A stretch of DNA of 64,000 nt from Nocardioides sp. JS614 (lineage in GTDB: Bacteria > Actinomycetota > Actinomycetes > Propionibacteriales > Nocardioidaceae), in NCBI RefSeq assembly GCF_000015265.1, contig NC_008699.1:2418001-2482000 (forward strand). The letters run 5' to 3'. The first letter of the stretch is position 1; each line of letters begins with the position of its first letter. Below the pieces are notes generated by a model, which worked only from the letters and a program-made list of their open reading frames with translations, did not search any database and was not told the origin of the DNA. Made by a program: the position numbers and the translations under genes. Positions 48,816-58,103 of this stretch are shown here, in pieces.

Positions 48816-49280
48816 GGCAGTCGCGCCGACCAGGTCGGTTTCCCCGGTGAACCGGGGAAACTGGAACTTCTCGGCCGAAGTTTCGGGCCCGAAGTGGCAA
48901 CTTCCCCGGTGAACCGGGGAACCGTCCCCAGCGCGCGGGCCAGAAGGCAAACGGCGGCGCGTCGGGCACTCGCCCGCCTCGTGGATGGCGATGGTGTCCG
49001 GACTCACCGACGACGGGGTGGGTGGGCCTCGGTCCGGTCCGGTGGGCGAGCCGCCGAGGGCCGTAGGTGCCCGGGACTCTTCGGCCAATGCCGGAACTTC
49101 TCGGCCGAAGTTTCGGGCCAACAGTTCCGGTTTCCCCGGGTAACCGGGGAAACCAACCCCGGCAGGCCCGCGGAGGAGCCCGATGTCAGGAGCCACCCGA
49201 CCACGGGTGGGCGAGCCACCACAAGACACGCACCCCTGTGATCCGTGTGACGGGAGTGGCCACTGCGTAGGGTGGTGACC
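48816..49280. repeat. Extragenic palindromic-repeat cluster between rnj and ftsK
   Basis: The 465-base gap has three hairpins based on TTCCCCGG and CCGGGGAA: 48838-48861 (perfect 11-bp stem, GA loop), 48902-48921 (9-bp stem, GA loop) and 49129-49154 (11-bp stem, GTAA loop). A 27-base sequence beginning GGAACTTCTCGGCCGAAG occurs identically at 48863-48889 and 49093-49119. The layout is hairpin, unit, hairpin, about 170 bases, unit, hairpin. It looks like a REP-type or miniature mobile repeat. No gene was found in it. Confidence 0.75.
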
Positions 49281-51917
49281 ATGGCGACCCGTACGTCTTC
49301 CCCGCCGGGGTCGCGGAGCAAGAGCACGTCCACGACACGCACCACGTCTGGGAGCTCGAGCACCCGATCCCGGAGTACCAGCCCGAAGCGCAAGCCTGCC
49401 CCCAAGACGGCGGCGCCGAAGAGGTCGACCCGAGGATCGTCGACCCGGGGCAAGTCCCGGCGCCCGGCCAGTCGCCGGCCCGCTCCGCGAGCCGTGCGCA
49501 GCGGCCCGGGTCCGGTCGCTCGCACCTTCGGCCTGGTCTGGCGGGGGATCTCGGCGGTGTGGCTCGGCATCGCGCACGGTCTGGGCGCGGTCGCGCGGAG
49601 CATCGGCCACACCGCCCGTGAGCTGGAGCCGGCGCACCGGCGGGACGGGGCGGGGCTGGCCCTGTTCGGCCTCGCGGTCGTCGTCGCCGCCGCGGTCTGG
49701 TGGCAGCTGCCCGGCTCCGTCATGGACGGCGCCCGCACGGTCGTCGAGGGCTCGGTCGGCAAGGTCGGGTTCCTGGTGCCGCTCGCGCTGCTCTACGTCG
49801 GGTGGCGCACCATGCGCGACCCCGAGCAGAACGGCCCGGTGGGCCGGCAGGTGGTCGGCTGGTCGGCGTTCGCCCTGGGCCTGCTCGGCATCGTGCAGAT
49901 CGCCGGCGGCAACCCGCAGCCGGTGCTGGGCGACTCCAGCGACCTGCGCACCGCCGGCGGCGCCGTCGGGTACGTCGTGGCGAGCCTGCTGCTCGACCTG
50001 CTCCGCTCGGAGTTCGTCGTGGTGCCGCTGCTGGCGCTGCTCGGCTTCTTCGGCACCCTGATCATCACCGCGACGCCGCTCTACCAGGTGCCCGCCAGGC
50101 TGGCCCACGCCCGGGACCGGCTGCTCGGCCGCGCCACCCCGGAGACGGACCCGGACGCGACCCAGGCGATGCCCGCGGTCCGCGGCCGCCGGCACCGGTT
50201 CGACGAGACCGGCGAGATCGATCCCGACATGGGCGACCCGGCGTACGACACCCCGGTGCTCAGCGACCGGGAGCTCAAGCGGCGCCGCAAGAAGGCAGCC
50301 GCCGACCCCGACGCCGGCCTCGACCTGTTCGCGCCGACCGAGGTGACCCCGGCGATCACGGAGCCCGAGGACGAGACGCACACCGAGCTCGAGCCGCCGC
50401 CGCACGCCCCGCTGCCGGGCCGCGTCGAGCAGCTCGAGCTGTCCGGCGACATCGCCTACGTCCTGCCGCCCAACGACGTGCTCAAGCCGGGGTCCGCGCA
50501 CAAGCCGCGTTCGCGCGCCAGCGACCAGGTCGTCGAACGGCTCACCCAGGTGATGGACGAGTTCGGGATCGACGCCCAGGTCACCGGCTACACCCGCGGC
50601 CCGACCGTCACCCGCTACGAGGTCGAGCTCGGCCCGGGCGTCAAGGTCGAGAAGATCACGAACATCCAGAGGAACATCGCGTACGCCGTCGCCTCGGCGG
50701 ACGTGCGGATCCTCAGCCCGATCCCGGGCAAGTCCGCGGTCGGCGTGGAGATCCCGAACTCCGACAAGGAGATCGTCTCCCTCGGCGACGTGCTGCGGTC
50801 GAACACCGCCCGCTCGGACCACCACCCGATGGTCGCCGGTCTCGGCAAGGACGTGGAGGGCGGCTTCGTGGTCGCCAACCTCGCGAAGATGCCGCACCTC
50901 CTGGTCGCGGGCGCGACCGGCTCCGGCAAGTCGAGCTTCATCAACTCGATGATCTGCTCGGTGCTGATGCGCTCGACGCCCGACGAGGTGCGGATGATCA
51001 TGGTCGACCCGAAGCGGGTCGAGCTGAACGCCTACGAGGGCGTGCCGCACCTGATCACCCCGATCATCACCAGCCCGAAGAAGGCCGCGGAGGCCCTCGC
51101 CTGGGTGGTGCGCGAGATGGACCTGCGGTACGACGACCTCGCCAACTTCGGGTTCCGCCACATCGACGACTTCAACAAGGCGGTGCGGGGCGGCAAGGTC
51201 CACCCGCCGGCGGGCAGCGAGCGGGTGCTCACGCCGTACCCGTACCTCCTGGTGGTCGTCGACGAGCTCGCCGACCTGATGATGGTCGCGCCGCGCGACG
51301 TGGAGGACGCGGTCGTCCGGATCACCCAGCTCGCCCGCGCCGCCGGCATCCACCTGGTGCTGGCGACCCAGCGGCCCTCGGTCGACGTGGTCACCGGCCT
51401 GATCAAGGCGAACGTGCCCTCGCGGCTGGCGTTCGCCACCTCGAGCCTCGCCGACAGCCGGGTGATCCTCGACCAGCCGGGCGCCGAGAAGCTGGTCGGC
51501 CAGGGTGACGGGCTGTTCCTGCCGATGGGTGCCTCCAAGCCGGCGCGGATCCAGGGGTCCTGGGTCACCGAGGCCGAGATCCATCAGGTGGTCAAGCACT
51601 GCAAGGGCCAGCTCGAGCCGTCGTACCGCGAGGACGTCACCGCGCCGGCCGCCAGCAAGCGGGACCTGGACGACGACATCGGGGACGACCTCGACCTGGT
51701 CATCCAGGCCGTCGAGCTGGTGGTCTCGACCCAGTTCGGGTCGACCTCGATGCTGCAACGCAAGCTCCGCGTCGGCTTCGCCAAGGCCGGGCGCCTGATG
51801 GACATCCTCGAGAGCCGGGGCGTGGTCGGGCCGAGCGAAGGCTCGAAGGCCCGCGACGTCCTGGTCAAGCCCGACGAGATCGATGCCGTGATCGCGACCC
51901 TCCAGGGGGAGATGTGA
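49281..51917 (+). CDS. ftsK: DNA translocase FtsK
   Basis: It pumps chromosomal DNA at the division septum. The 878-residue protein begins with a basic Ser/Thr/Lys/Arg tail, then has four to five membrane segments (about 110-275, for example LALFGLAVVVAAAVWWQLP and FVVVPLLALLGFFGTLIIT), a variable linker and the motor: ARYEVELGPGVK-like TRYEVELGPGVKVEKITNI, Walker A HLLVAGATGSGKSSFINS, Walker B YLLVVVDELADLMMV, and a C-terminal gamma domain (QFGSTSMLQRKLRVGFAKAG). The ATG at 49281 gives MATRTSS. Its stop overlaps the next start. Confidence 0.95.
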   Translation: MATRTSSPPGSRSKSTSTTRTTSGSSSTRSRSTSPKRKPAPKTAAPKRSTRGSSTRGKSRRPASRRPAPRAVRSGPGPVARTFGLVWRGISAVWLGIAHGLGAVARSIGHTARELEPAHRRDGAGLALFGLAVVVAAAVWWQLPGSVMDGARTVVEGSVGKVGFLVPLALLYVGWRTMRDPEQNGPVGRQVVGWSAFALGLLGIVQIAGGNPQPVLGDSSDLRTAGGAVGYVVASLLLDLLRSEFVVVPLLALLGFFGTLIITATPLYQVPARLAHARDRLLGRATPETDPDATQAMPAVRGRRHRFDETGEIDPDMGDPAYDTPVLSDRELKRRRKKAAADPDAGLDLFAPTEVTPAITEPEDETHTELEPPPHAPLPGRVEQLELSGDIAYVLPPNDVLKPGSAHKPRSRASDQVVERLTQVMDEFGIDAQVTGYTRGPTVTRYEVELGPGVKVEKITNIQRNIAYAVASADVRILSPIPGKSAVGVEIPNSDKEIVSLGDVLRSNTARSDHHPMVAGLGKDVEGGFVVANLAKMPHLLVAGATGSGKSSFINSMICSVLMRSTPDEVRMIMVDPKRVELNAYEGVPHLITPIITSPKKAAEALAWVVREMDLRYDDLANFGFRHIDDFNKAVRGGKVHPPAGSERVLTPYPYLLVVVDELADLMMVAPRDVEDAVVRITQLARAAGIHLVLATQRPSVDVVTGLIKANVPSRLAFATSSLADSRVILDQPGAEKLVGQGDGLFLPMGASKPARIQGSWVTEAEIHQVVKHCKGQLEPSYREDVTAPAASKRDLDDDIGDDLDLVIQAVELVVSTQFGSTSMLQRKLRVGFAKAGRLMDILESRGVVGPSEGSKARDVLVKPDEIDAVIATLQGEM

Positions 51918-53611
51918 GCAACCTCAGCACGGATCTGCAAGAACCCGTCCAGTCCGTCGCGGCGGAGCCGGTCGAGATCCGGGTCGACGCCCGGCTGGCC
52001 GGGCCGGTCGGCGGGGTCGCGGCCGTCGTCGCCATCGCCTATCTCTCCCGTGCCATCGGTGGCGGCGGGTGGCTCGACTGGGCGCTCGCGCTCGTCACGG
52101 GCGCCATCGCGGTGGCACACCTGCAGTCGCTGGCCGACTCCCGGGTGCCGCTGCTGGTCGCCGACGAGCAGGGCGTCCGGCTGCGGCGCGGCCGCACCTG
52201 GCGCGGCCTGCCCTGGCAGGACATCGAGCAGCTCGAGCACGAGCCGCGCCGGGGCCTGCTCCGCGACGGCCGGCTGGTCCTGGTGCCCCGTGACACCGAC
52301 GCCGCGGTGCTGACCGTCCCGCTGTCGCTCTCGACCCGCGTGGTCGGCGCCGACGACGGCCTGACGGCCGCGCTGGCGCACCTGGCCGACGAGCCCGAGC
52401 AGGTCGTCGAGATCGTGACGGAGGACGTCGACCGGGACGACGCGGACGACGTCGTGGACGAAGACCTGGCTGTCGATGCCGAGGACCTGGACGTCGAGGA
52501 GTGGGACGAGCCGCACGACGAGCCCGGACCGGTGCACCCGCTCCTGCACGACCCGCGTCCGGCAGTCGCTCGCGGCATCGAGTCCCTGGCGGCCCGGCTG
52601 CGGTTGACGCCCCGCCCCGCCGAGGACCCCGTCGAGCCCGAGCCGACGATGCCCGAGCAGGCGGGACCCGAGCCGACGGTGCCGCTGCCGCTCGTGACCA
52701 GTCCCACCCAGAGCCCACTACGGGAGCCGGTGCCCGCGGTCCGCTCCGAGATCCGGTTCGACGGTGCCGCCGCGTTCGCGCTGGACCCGGCTGAGGACGC
52801 CACCAGGGTCGACGCCCGCCTCCCGGAGGCCGGTGAGCTGCACCGCTCCGAGGGTCTCCTGATCGACGACCTCGTCCTGGAGCAGGGCGCGGTGCTGCCC
52901 GCCGCCGACCCCGTCGTCGGCCCCGAGCTCGCCGCGGCCCGGACCCGGCTGTCCCTCACCGTCGACCAGCTCGCGGAGCGCACCCGGATCCGGCCGCACG
53001 TCATCGAGTCCATCGAGGTCGACGACTTCGCTCCCTGCGGCGGCGACTTCTACGCCCGCGGCCACCTGCGCACCCTCGCCCGGGTCCTCGGCGTCGACGC
53101 GGCACCGCTGCTGGCGGCGTACGACGAGCGCTATGCCGATGCGCCGATCGACGCCCGGCGGGTGCTCCAGGCCGAGCTCGCGACCGGGGTCGACGGCCCG
53201 ATCCGCAGCACCCGCGGCGGGCCGAACTGGTCGGTGCTGGTCGCCGCGGTGATGGCGATCGTGCTGGCCTGGTCGATCGCCCGGCTGGCCCTGGACAGCC
53301 CGGTCGAGCTCGACCGCAAGCCCGTGCTCAACGGGTCCCCGTCGTCGGTCGGCAAGCTCGGGCCGGCGGTGCCCGTCCTCCTGGAGGCCTCCGCCGGCGG
53401 CGCCCACGTCGTCGTCCGGGACGGCGCGGGTGAGGTCGTCTACAGCGGCGACCTGGCCTACGGCCAGTCGAAGACGGTCAAGGCGTCCCCACCGGTGCGG
53501 GTCCAGTCCTCCGACGGTGCGCTCCACGTGACCGTCGACGGGCAGGACCGGGGGCCGCTGGGTGCCGACGGGCAGCCCGCGCAGAACACCTTCGCGGCCG
53601 CGACCGAGTGA
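51914..53611 (+). CDS. RodZ-like protein with membrane-PH-like N-terminus
   Basis: The GTG at 51914 overlaps the ftsK stop. The 565 residues comprise two N-terminal hydrophobic segments with a small PH-like region (SRVPLLVADEQGVRLRRGRT), an acidic linker, a RodZ-type HTH (ELAAARTRLSLTVDQLAERT, RIRPHVIESIEVDDFAPCGG), a transmembrane helix (SVLVAAVMAIVLAWSIARLAL) and a C-terminal beta domain (DUF4115-like, VHV--TVDGQDRGPLGADG). RodZ links the cytoskeleton to cell-wall synthesis in other bacteria. The large N-terminal addition before the HTH is the unusual part. Confidence 0.8.
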   Translation: MSNLSTDLQEPVQSVAAEPVEIRVDARLAGPVGGVAAVVAIAYLSRAIGGGGWLDWALALVTGAIAVAHLQSLADSRVPLLVADEQGVRLRRGRTWRGLPWQDIEQLEHEPRRGLLRDGRLVLVPRDTDAAVLTVPLSLSTRVVGADDGLTAALAHLADEPEQVVEIVTEDVDRDDADDVVDEDLAVDAEDLDVEEWDEPHDEPGPVHPLLHDPRPAVARGIESLAARLRLTPRPAEDPVEPEPTMPEQAGPEPTVPLPLVTSPTQSPLREPVPAVRSEIRFDGAAAFALDPAEDATRVDARLPEAGELHRSEGLLIDDLVLEQGAVLPAADPVVGPELAAARTRLSLTVDQLAERTRIRPHVIESIEVDDFAPCGGDFYARGHLRTLARVLGVDAAPLLAAYDERYADAPIDARRVLQAELATGVDGPIRSTRGGPNWSVLVAAVMAIVLAWSIARLALDSPVELDRKPVLNGSPSSVGKLGPAVPVLLEASAGGAHVVVRDGAGEVVYSGDLAYGQSKTVKASPPVRVQSSDGALHVTVDGQDRGPLGADGQPAQNTFAAATE

Positions 53612-53617
53612 CGCCGC

Positions 53618-53641
53618 CGCGGCCCGTTTCGACGGGCCGCG
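53618..53641 (+). terminator. Hairpin after the RodZ-like gene
   Basis: A ten-bp G/C stem (CGCGGCCCGT with ACGGGCCGCG) closed by a TTCG tetraloop lies seven bases after the stop. There is no T-tract, so it is a weak terminator or an RNA-stabilising hairpin. Confidence 0.5.
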
Positions 53642-53668
53642 GCCCGGTTGACATACTCGACGACGACC

Positions 53669-55111
53669 ATGACGACTGACTCCAGCCCTGCCCCCGTCCG
53701 CGAACTGCTGTCGGTGGCGATGGTGACCCTCGGCTGCGCCCGCAACGAGGTCGATTCCGAGGAGCTCGCCGGGCGCCTCGAGGCCGACGGGTTCCGGCTG
53801 GTCCAGGACCCGGCGGAGGCCGACACGGTCGTCGTCAACACGTGCGGCTTCGTCGAGGCCGCGAAGAAGGACTCCGTCGACACCCTGCTCCAGGCGGCCG
53901 ACCTCAAGGCCCGGTCCGAGCAGGGGCAGGGCCGCACGCGGGCCGTGGTCGCCGTCGGCTGCCTGGCCGAGCGCTACGGCAAGGACCTCGCCGCCTCCCT
54001 GCCCGAGGCCGACGCCGTCTTCGGCTTCGACGACTACCCCGACATCGCCGCCCGACTGCGCTCGATCGTCGCGGGCGAGGCCCACGAGGCGCACACCCCC
54101 CACGACCGCCGCACGCTGCTGCCGATCACCCCGGTGGAGCGGGTCCTGTCCACCACGCCGGTGCCCGGCCACGCCTCCGGCCCGGCGTCGGTACGACGGC
54201 GCCTCGACGACGGCCCGACGGCGGCGCTGAAGCTGGCCAGCGGGTGCGACCGGCGCTGCTCGTTCTGTGCGATCCCGGCCTTCCGGGGCTCGTTCCTGAG
54301 CCGCCGCCCGAGCGACGTGCTCCAGGAGGCGCGCTGGCTCGCCGACCACGGCGCTCGCGAGCTGTTCCTGGTCAGCGAGAACTCGACCTCCTACGGCAAG
54401 GACCTGGGCGACCTGCGGCTGCTCGAGACGCTGCTGCCCGAGCTGGCCGCCGTGGACGGGGTGGAGCGGGTCCGCGTCTCCTACCTGCAGCCGGCCGAGA
54501 CCCGGGCGGGACTGATCGAGGCCATCGCGAGCACGCCCGGGGTGGCGCCGTACTTCGACCTGTCCTTCCAGCACGCGAGCGCCCCGGTGCTGCGCCGGAT
54601 GCGCCGGTTCGGCGACCCGGAGAGCTTCCTCGCCCTGCTCGCGCAGGTCCGGGGCCACGCGCCGGCGGCGGGCGTGCGCAGCAACGTGATCGTGGGCTTC
54701 CCCGGCGAGACCGAGCAGGACCTCGAGACCCTGTGCGACTTCCTGGTCGCCGCGCGCCTCGACGTCACCGGCGTGTTCGGCTACTCCGACGAGGACGGCA
54801 CCGAGGCCGCGACGTACGACGGCAAGCTCGACGACGACGAGATCCGAGCCCGGGTCGAGCACGTGAGCGACCTGGTCGAGGAGCTGACCTCCCAGCGGGC
54901 GGCCGAGCGGCTCGGCGAGCAGGTCGAGGTGCTCGTGGAACGGGTCGAGGACGGCCCGGGCGGGCGCACCGTCGAGGGCCGGGCGGCCCACCAGGGCCCC
55001 GAGGTCGACGGCGCCACCTACCTGCTGGACAGCGACGCCCGCGTCGGCGACCTGGTGCGTGCGGTCGTGGTGGGCTCCGAGGGCGCCGACCTGGACGCGA
55101 GACCCCTGTGA
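53669..55111 (+). CDS. rimO: Ribosomal protein S12 methylthiotransferase
   Basis: RimO adds a methylthio group to an aspartate of ribosomal protein S12. The 480-residue product has the auxiliary-cluster cysteines in VTLGCARNEVDSEEL, VVNTCGFVEAAKKDS and VAVGCLAERYGKDL, the radical SAM CxxxCxxC in GCDRRCSFCAIPAFRGSF, NVIVGFPGETEQDLETLCDF and a C-terminal TRAM domain. The ATG at 53669 gives MTTDSSPAP; a TTG at 53648 would add seven residues without evidence. Confidence 0.94.
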   Translation: MTTDSSPAPVRELLSVAMVTLGCARNEVDSEELAGRLEADGFRLVQDPAEADTVVVNTCGFVEAAKKDSVDTLLQAADLKARSEQGQGRTRAVVAVGCLAERYGKDLAASLPEADAVFGFDDYPDIAARLRSIVAGEAHEAHTPHDRRTLLPITPVERVLSTTPVPGHASGPASVRRRLDDGPTAALKLASGCDRRCSFCAIPAFRGSFLSRRPSDVLQEARWLADHGARELFLVSENSTSYGKDLGDLRLLETLLPELAAVDGVERVRVSYLQPAETRAGLIEAIASTPGVAPYFDLSFQHASAPVLRRMRRFGDPESFLALLAQVRGHAPAAGVRSNVIVGFPGETEQDLETLCDFLVAARLDVTGVFGYSDEDGTEAATYDGKLDDDEIRARVEHVSDLVEELTSQRAAERLGEQVEVLVERVEDGPGGRTVEGRAAHQGPEVDGATYLLDSDARVGDLVRAVVVGSEGADLDARPL

Positions 55112-55145
55112 CGACCGAGGGTGCTGTGATGACCGAGGTGCCGCG

Positions 55146-55754
55146 ATGACCGAGGTGGCGGCCAAGCCGAGCAACTGGAACGTTCCGAACGTGCTCACCA
55201 CGTTGCGGATCGTGCTGGTCCCGTTCTTCGGCTGGGCGCTGCTGGTCGACGGCGGCGACTCGATCCTCTGGCGGAGCGTCGCCTGGGTGGTGTTCGTGGT
55301 CGCGATGGTCACCGACAAGATCGACGGCGACCTGGCGCGCAAGCACAACCTGGTCACGAACTTCGGCAAGATCGCCGACCCGATCGCCGACAAGGCGATC
55401 ACCGGGATGGCCTTCGTCGGCCTCTCGATCGTCGGTGACATCTGGTGGTGGGTGACGATCGTCGTCCTGCTGCGCGAGTGGAGCGTCACCCTGCTGCGGC
55501 TCTCGGTGCTGAAGAAGGTGGTGATCGCGGCCGCCGACCTCGGCAAGCTCAAGACCACGTTCCAGGCGATCGCCCTGGGGAGCCTCTGCCTGCCGCTGCG
55601 CGACCCGGACCTGCCGGACTGGGCCGGGGTTCCCGGCGAGGTGTTCTTCTACGCTGCTCAGGCCTGCCTGGCGGTCGCCGTCGCCCTGACCCTCTGGTCG
55701 GGCTGGGAGTTCTTCCGCGGTGTCTGGCAGCAGCGGCACGCGCTGCGAGGCTGA
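55146..55754 (+). CDS. pgsA: CDP-alcohol phosphatidyltransferase (PgsA-type)
   Basis: It should make phosphatidylglycerol phosphate from CDP-diacylglycerol. The 202-residue membrane protein has the family motif DKIDGDLARKH with GKIADPIADK (DxxDGxxAR...GxxxDxxxD), and about five hydrophobic segments (for example IVLVPFFGWALLV, VAWVVFVVAMVTD, WWWVTIVVLL). Just before the ATG at 55146 the sequence GATGACCGAGGTG is duplicated, giving a second possible start at 55128. It is 34 bases after rimO. Confidence 0.92.
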   Translation: MTEVAAKPSNWNVPNVLTTLRIVLVPFFGWALLVDGGDSILWRSVAWVVFVVAMVTDKIDGDLARKHNLVTNFGKIADPIADKAITGMAFVGLSIVGDIWWWVTIVVLLREWSVTLLRLSVLKKVVIAAADLGKLKTTFQAIALGSLCLPLRDPDLPDWAGVPGEVFFYAAQACLAVAVALTLWSGWEFFRGVWQQRHALRG

Positions 55755-55998
55755 GGCTCCGCCTGCGTGTCAGCGCGCCCACCCTTCCGGGTGAGAAGGC
55801 ACAAGGTCTGCCCGCCCGAGGGGTCGCCGCTTGGCGACATCTGCTTTGTCGAGAGCCCCTCGAGACGCAGGACTTCCCGTCTACATCCGTTGGTCGCCAA
55901 ACCGTTACGTCTCGGGCACTTGGACTCTGGATTTCTTGCGGGCGCGTGAGGTTAGGTACCGGCACCAATCCTTTCTCAACCGTCGAAAGGTCGATCCA
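55755..55998 (+). promoter_or_regulatory. Leader region of the 5'-nucleotidase gene
   Basis: This 244-base gap contains short inverted repeats (for example GGTCGCCGCTTGGCGACA near 55821-55840) but no ORF with a ribosome site and no recognised riboswitch. The promoter of the secreted-enzyme genes should lie here. A GAAAGG ribosome site ends it. Confidence 0.35.
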
Positions 55999-58026
55999 TT
56001 GCCTGCCAGTAGCTCTCGGGCGCGACGGGGCGTGCGTGCCCTGACCGCCACCGCCGGACTCGCGCTGGTCGCGACGTCCACCACCATGATCACGACGCCT
56101 GCGAGCGCCGCGGACCCGGTCGACATCCAGATCATCGGCACGAACGACTTCCACGGCCGGCTCCAGCCGGATCGCGACATCCCGGGCGCCGCCAAGTACG
56201 CCGGCGCCATCGACGCGCTGCGTGCGGCGAACCCGAACACGATCTTCGCGGCCGCCGGCGACCTGATCGGAGCGACGACGTTCGACTCCTTCATCGCCCA
56301 GGACAAGCCGACCATCGACATCTTCAACGCGATGGACCTCGACGTCTCCGCCGTCGGCAACCACGAGCTGGACCAGGGCTACGACGACCTGGTCAACCGG
56401 GTGATGGCGCCGTTCGACGCGACGACCAACCCCAAGGGCGGTGCCGGCTGGACCTACATCGCGGCCAACCTCGACGAGCCCGGCACCGCTGACGAGATCG
56501 CGCCGTCGTTCACCAAGGACGTGGCCGGCGTGACCGTCGGGTTCGTGGGTGCGGTCACCGAGCACCTGCCCGAGCTCGTGAGCCCCGACGGGATCGAGGG
56601 CGTCACCGTCACCGACATCGTCGACGCGACCAACGAGGAGGCGGCCGAGCTGAAGGCGGCCGGCGCCGCCGTGGTCGTGCTGCTCGTCCACGAGGGCGCG
56701 CCGTCGACCGACTGCGCCACGATGGACGACGACCCGACCTCCGACTTCGGCTCGATCATCAACGGTGTGGGCGGTGACGTGGACGCGATCGTCTCCGGCC
56801 ACACGCACCTCAACTACAGCTGCTCCTTCCCGGTCGCCTCCTGGGCCGGCGACGCGACCCGCGTCGTCAAGGACCGCCCGGTCGTCTCGGCCGGTCAGTA
56901 CGGCGCGTTCTTGAACAAGCTCGACTTCTCCGTCGACCCGGCCACCGGCACCGTCCTGGCGGTCACGAACGAGAACCTGAACCTGAACACCGGTACGTAC
57001 ACCGCTGACCCGGAGGTCCAGGCGATCGTCGACCAGGCCAAGGCAGACGCCGAGGGCCCGGGCGCCGAGGTCCTCGGCCAGCTCGGCGGCGCGTTCAAGC
57101 GCGCGACCAAGGCGGACGGCTCGGAGAACCGCGGTGGCGAGTCCACGCTCGGCAACTTCGTGGCCGACGTCCAGCGGTGGGCGACGCGCAGCAGCACGTT
57201 CGGCGGAGCGCAGATCGCGTTCATGAACCCGGGCGGCCTGCGCAAGGACATGGTCGGCAATGCCGACGCCGGCTACCCGGCCGGCGTGACCTACCGGCAG
57301 GCGGCCGACGTCCAGCCGTTCGCGAACACCCTGGTGAACAAGCAGTTCACCGGTGCCCAGATCCGGCAGATCCTCGAGCAGCAGTGGCAGCCCGAGGGCG
57401 CCTCGCGGCCGTTCCTCCGCCTCGGCACCTCGAGCGGGTTCAAGTACACCTACGACGCCGACGCCCCCGCGGGCGAGCGGATCGGCACCATGTGGCTGCG
57501 CGGCCAGGTGATCGCGGACGACGCGACCTACTCGGTCACGGCGAACAGCTTCCTCGCCGGTGGCGGTGACAACTTCACCGTGTTCAGGGACGGCACGCAG
57601 TCGCGCGACACCGGCCAGACCGACCTCCAGGCGATGGTCGACTACATGGCCCGCCACGGCGCCGACAACCCGGCGGTGCCGGTCTGGAAGCAGCACGCGG
57701 TCGGCGTGAACTGGATCTCCGACAACATCGTGCAGCCCGGCTCGCGGCGCGTGAAGCTGGACGTCTCCTCGTGGGCGTTCACCGGCGTCGGTGACGTCCA
57801 GGACACCAAGATCTTCGCCCGGATCGGGACGAAGACCCTCGGCCAGTTCGCGGTCGACAACACCATCGTCGCGCTCGAGGACGTTCTCTCGGCGTACGAC
57901 GAGACCGGCACCGCGCGGGTCGCGCTCGGCGTCCCGGCAGACGACACGGGCACCCTCGCGCTGCGCCTGGTCGGCAACAACACCGGCACGGTCATCAAGG
58001 TCCCGGTCCGCGTCAAGCGGCGCTAG
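55999..58026 (+). CDS. Secreted bifunctional metallophosphatase/5'-nucleotidase
   Basis: The enzyme releases phosphate and nucleosides from extracellular nucleotides. A TTG at 55999 with GAAAGG eight bases upstream is the best start; it gives a signal peptide (basic, then ALTATAGLALVATSTTMITT and PASAA). The phosphatase domain has IIGTNDFHGRLQPD, GNHELDQG and SGHTHLNYSC with the metal His and Asp ligands. The C-terminal substrate-binding domain has FMNPGGLRKD and DNFTVFRDG. At 675 residues it is a little longer than UshA, with an extra beta domain. A secreted nuclease gene follows. Confidence 0.9.
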   Translation: MPASSSRARRGVRALTATAGLALVATSTTMITTPASAADPVDIQIIGTNDFHGRLQPDRDIPGAAKYAGAIDALRAANPNTIFAAAGDLIGATTFDSFIAQDKPTIDIFNAMDLDVSAVGNHELDQGYDDLVNRVMAPFDATTNPKGGAGWTYIAANLDEPGTADEIAPSFTKDVAGVTVGFVGAVTEHLPELVSPDGIEGVTVTDIVDATNEEAAELKAAGAAVVVLLVHEGAPSTDCATMDDDPTSDFGSIINGVGGDVDAIVSGHTHLNYSCSFPVASWAGDATRVVKDRPVVSAGQYGAFLNKLDFSVDPATGTVLAVTNENLNLNTGTYTADPEVQAIVDQAKADAEGPGAEVLGQLGGAFKRATKADGSENRGGESTLGNFVADVQRWATRSSTFGGAQIAFMNPGGLRKDMVGNADAGYPAGVTYRQAADVQPFANTLVNKQFTGAQIRQILEQQWQPEGASRPFLRLGTSSGFKYTYDADAPAGERIGTMWLRGQVIADDATYSVTANSFLAGGGDNFTVFRDGTQSRDTGQTDLQAMVDYMARHGADNPAVPVWKQHAVGVNWISDNIVQPGSRRVKLDVSSWAFTGVGDVQDTKIFARIGTKTLGQFAVDNTIVALEDVLSAYDETGTARVALGVPADDTGTLALRLVGNNTGTVIKVPVRVKRR

Positions 58027-58039
58027 GCACCACCCTCTC

Positions 58040-58069
58040 GTCGGGGCCCGCCGTCAGGCGGGCCCCGAC
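58040..58069 (+). terminator. Terminator-like hairpin after the 5'-nucleotidase gene
   Basis: A perfect 13-bp stem (GTCGGGGCCCGCC with its complement) with a GTCA loop. No T-tract follows. It may partially separate this gene from the nuclease gene 34 bases downstream. Confidence 0.65.
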
Positions 58070-58103
58070 CCAGGCGTCACCCCACCCACTCGGAAGGATC
58101 CCC

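Noticed and set aside
46980..51758. Very long open frame on the minus strand opposite dapA, rnj and ftsK (1592 codons)
   Set aside because: It is a high-GC antisense shadow of three well-identified genes, with His/Gly/Arg/Val-rich composition and no domain.
53648..53653. TTGACA resembling a -35 box before rimO
   Set aside because: A -10 at the right spacing would fall inside the rimO coding region, so it cannot serve the chosen start.
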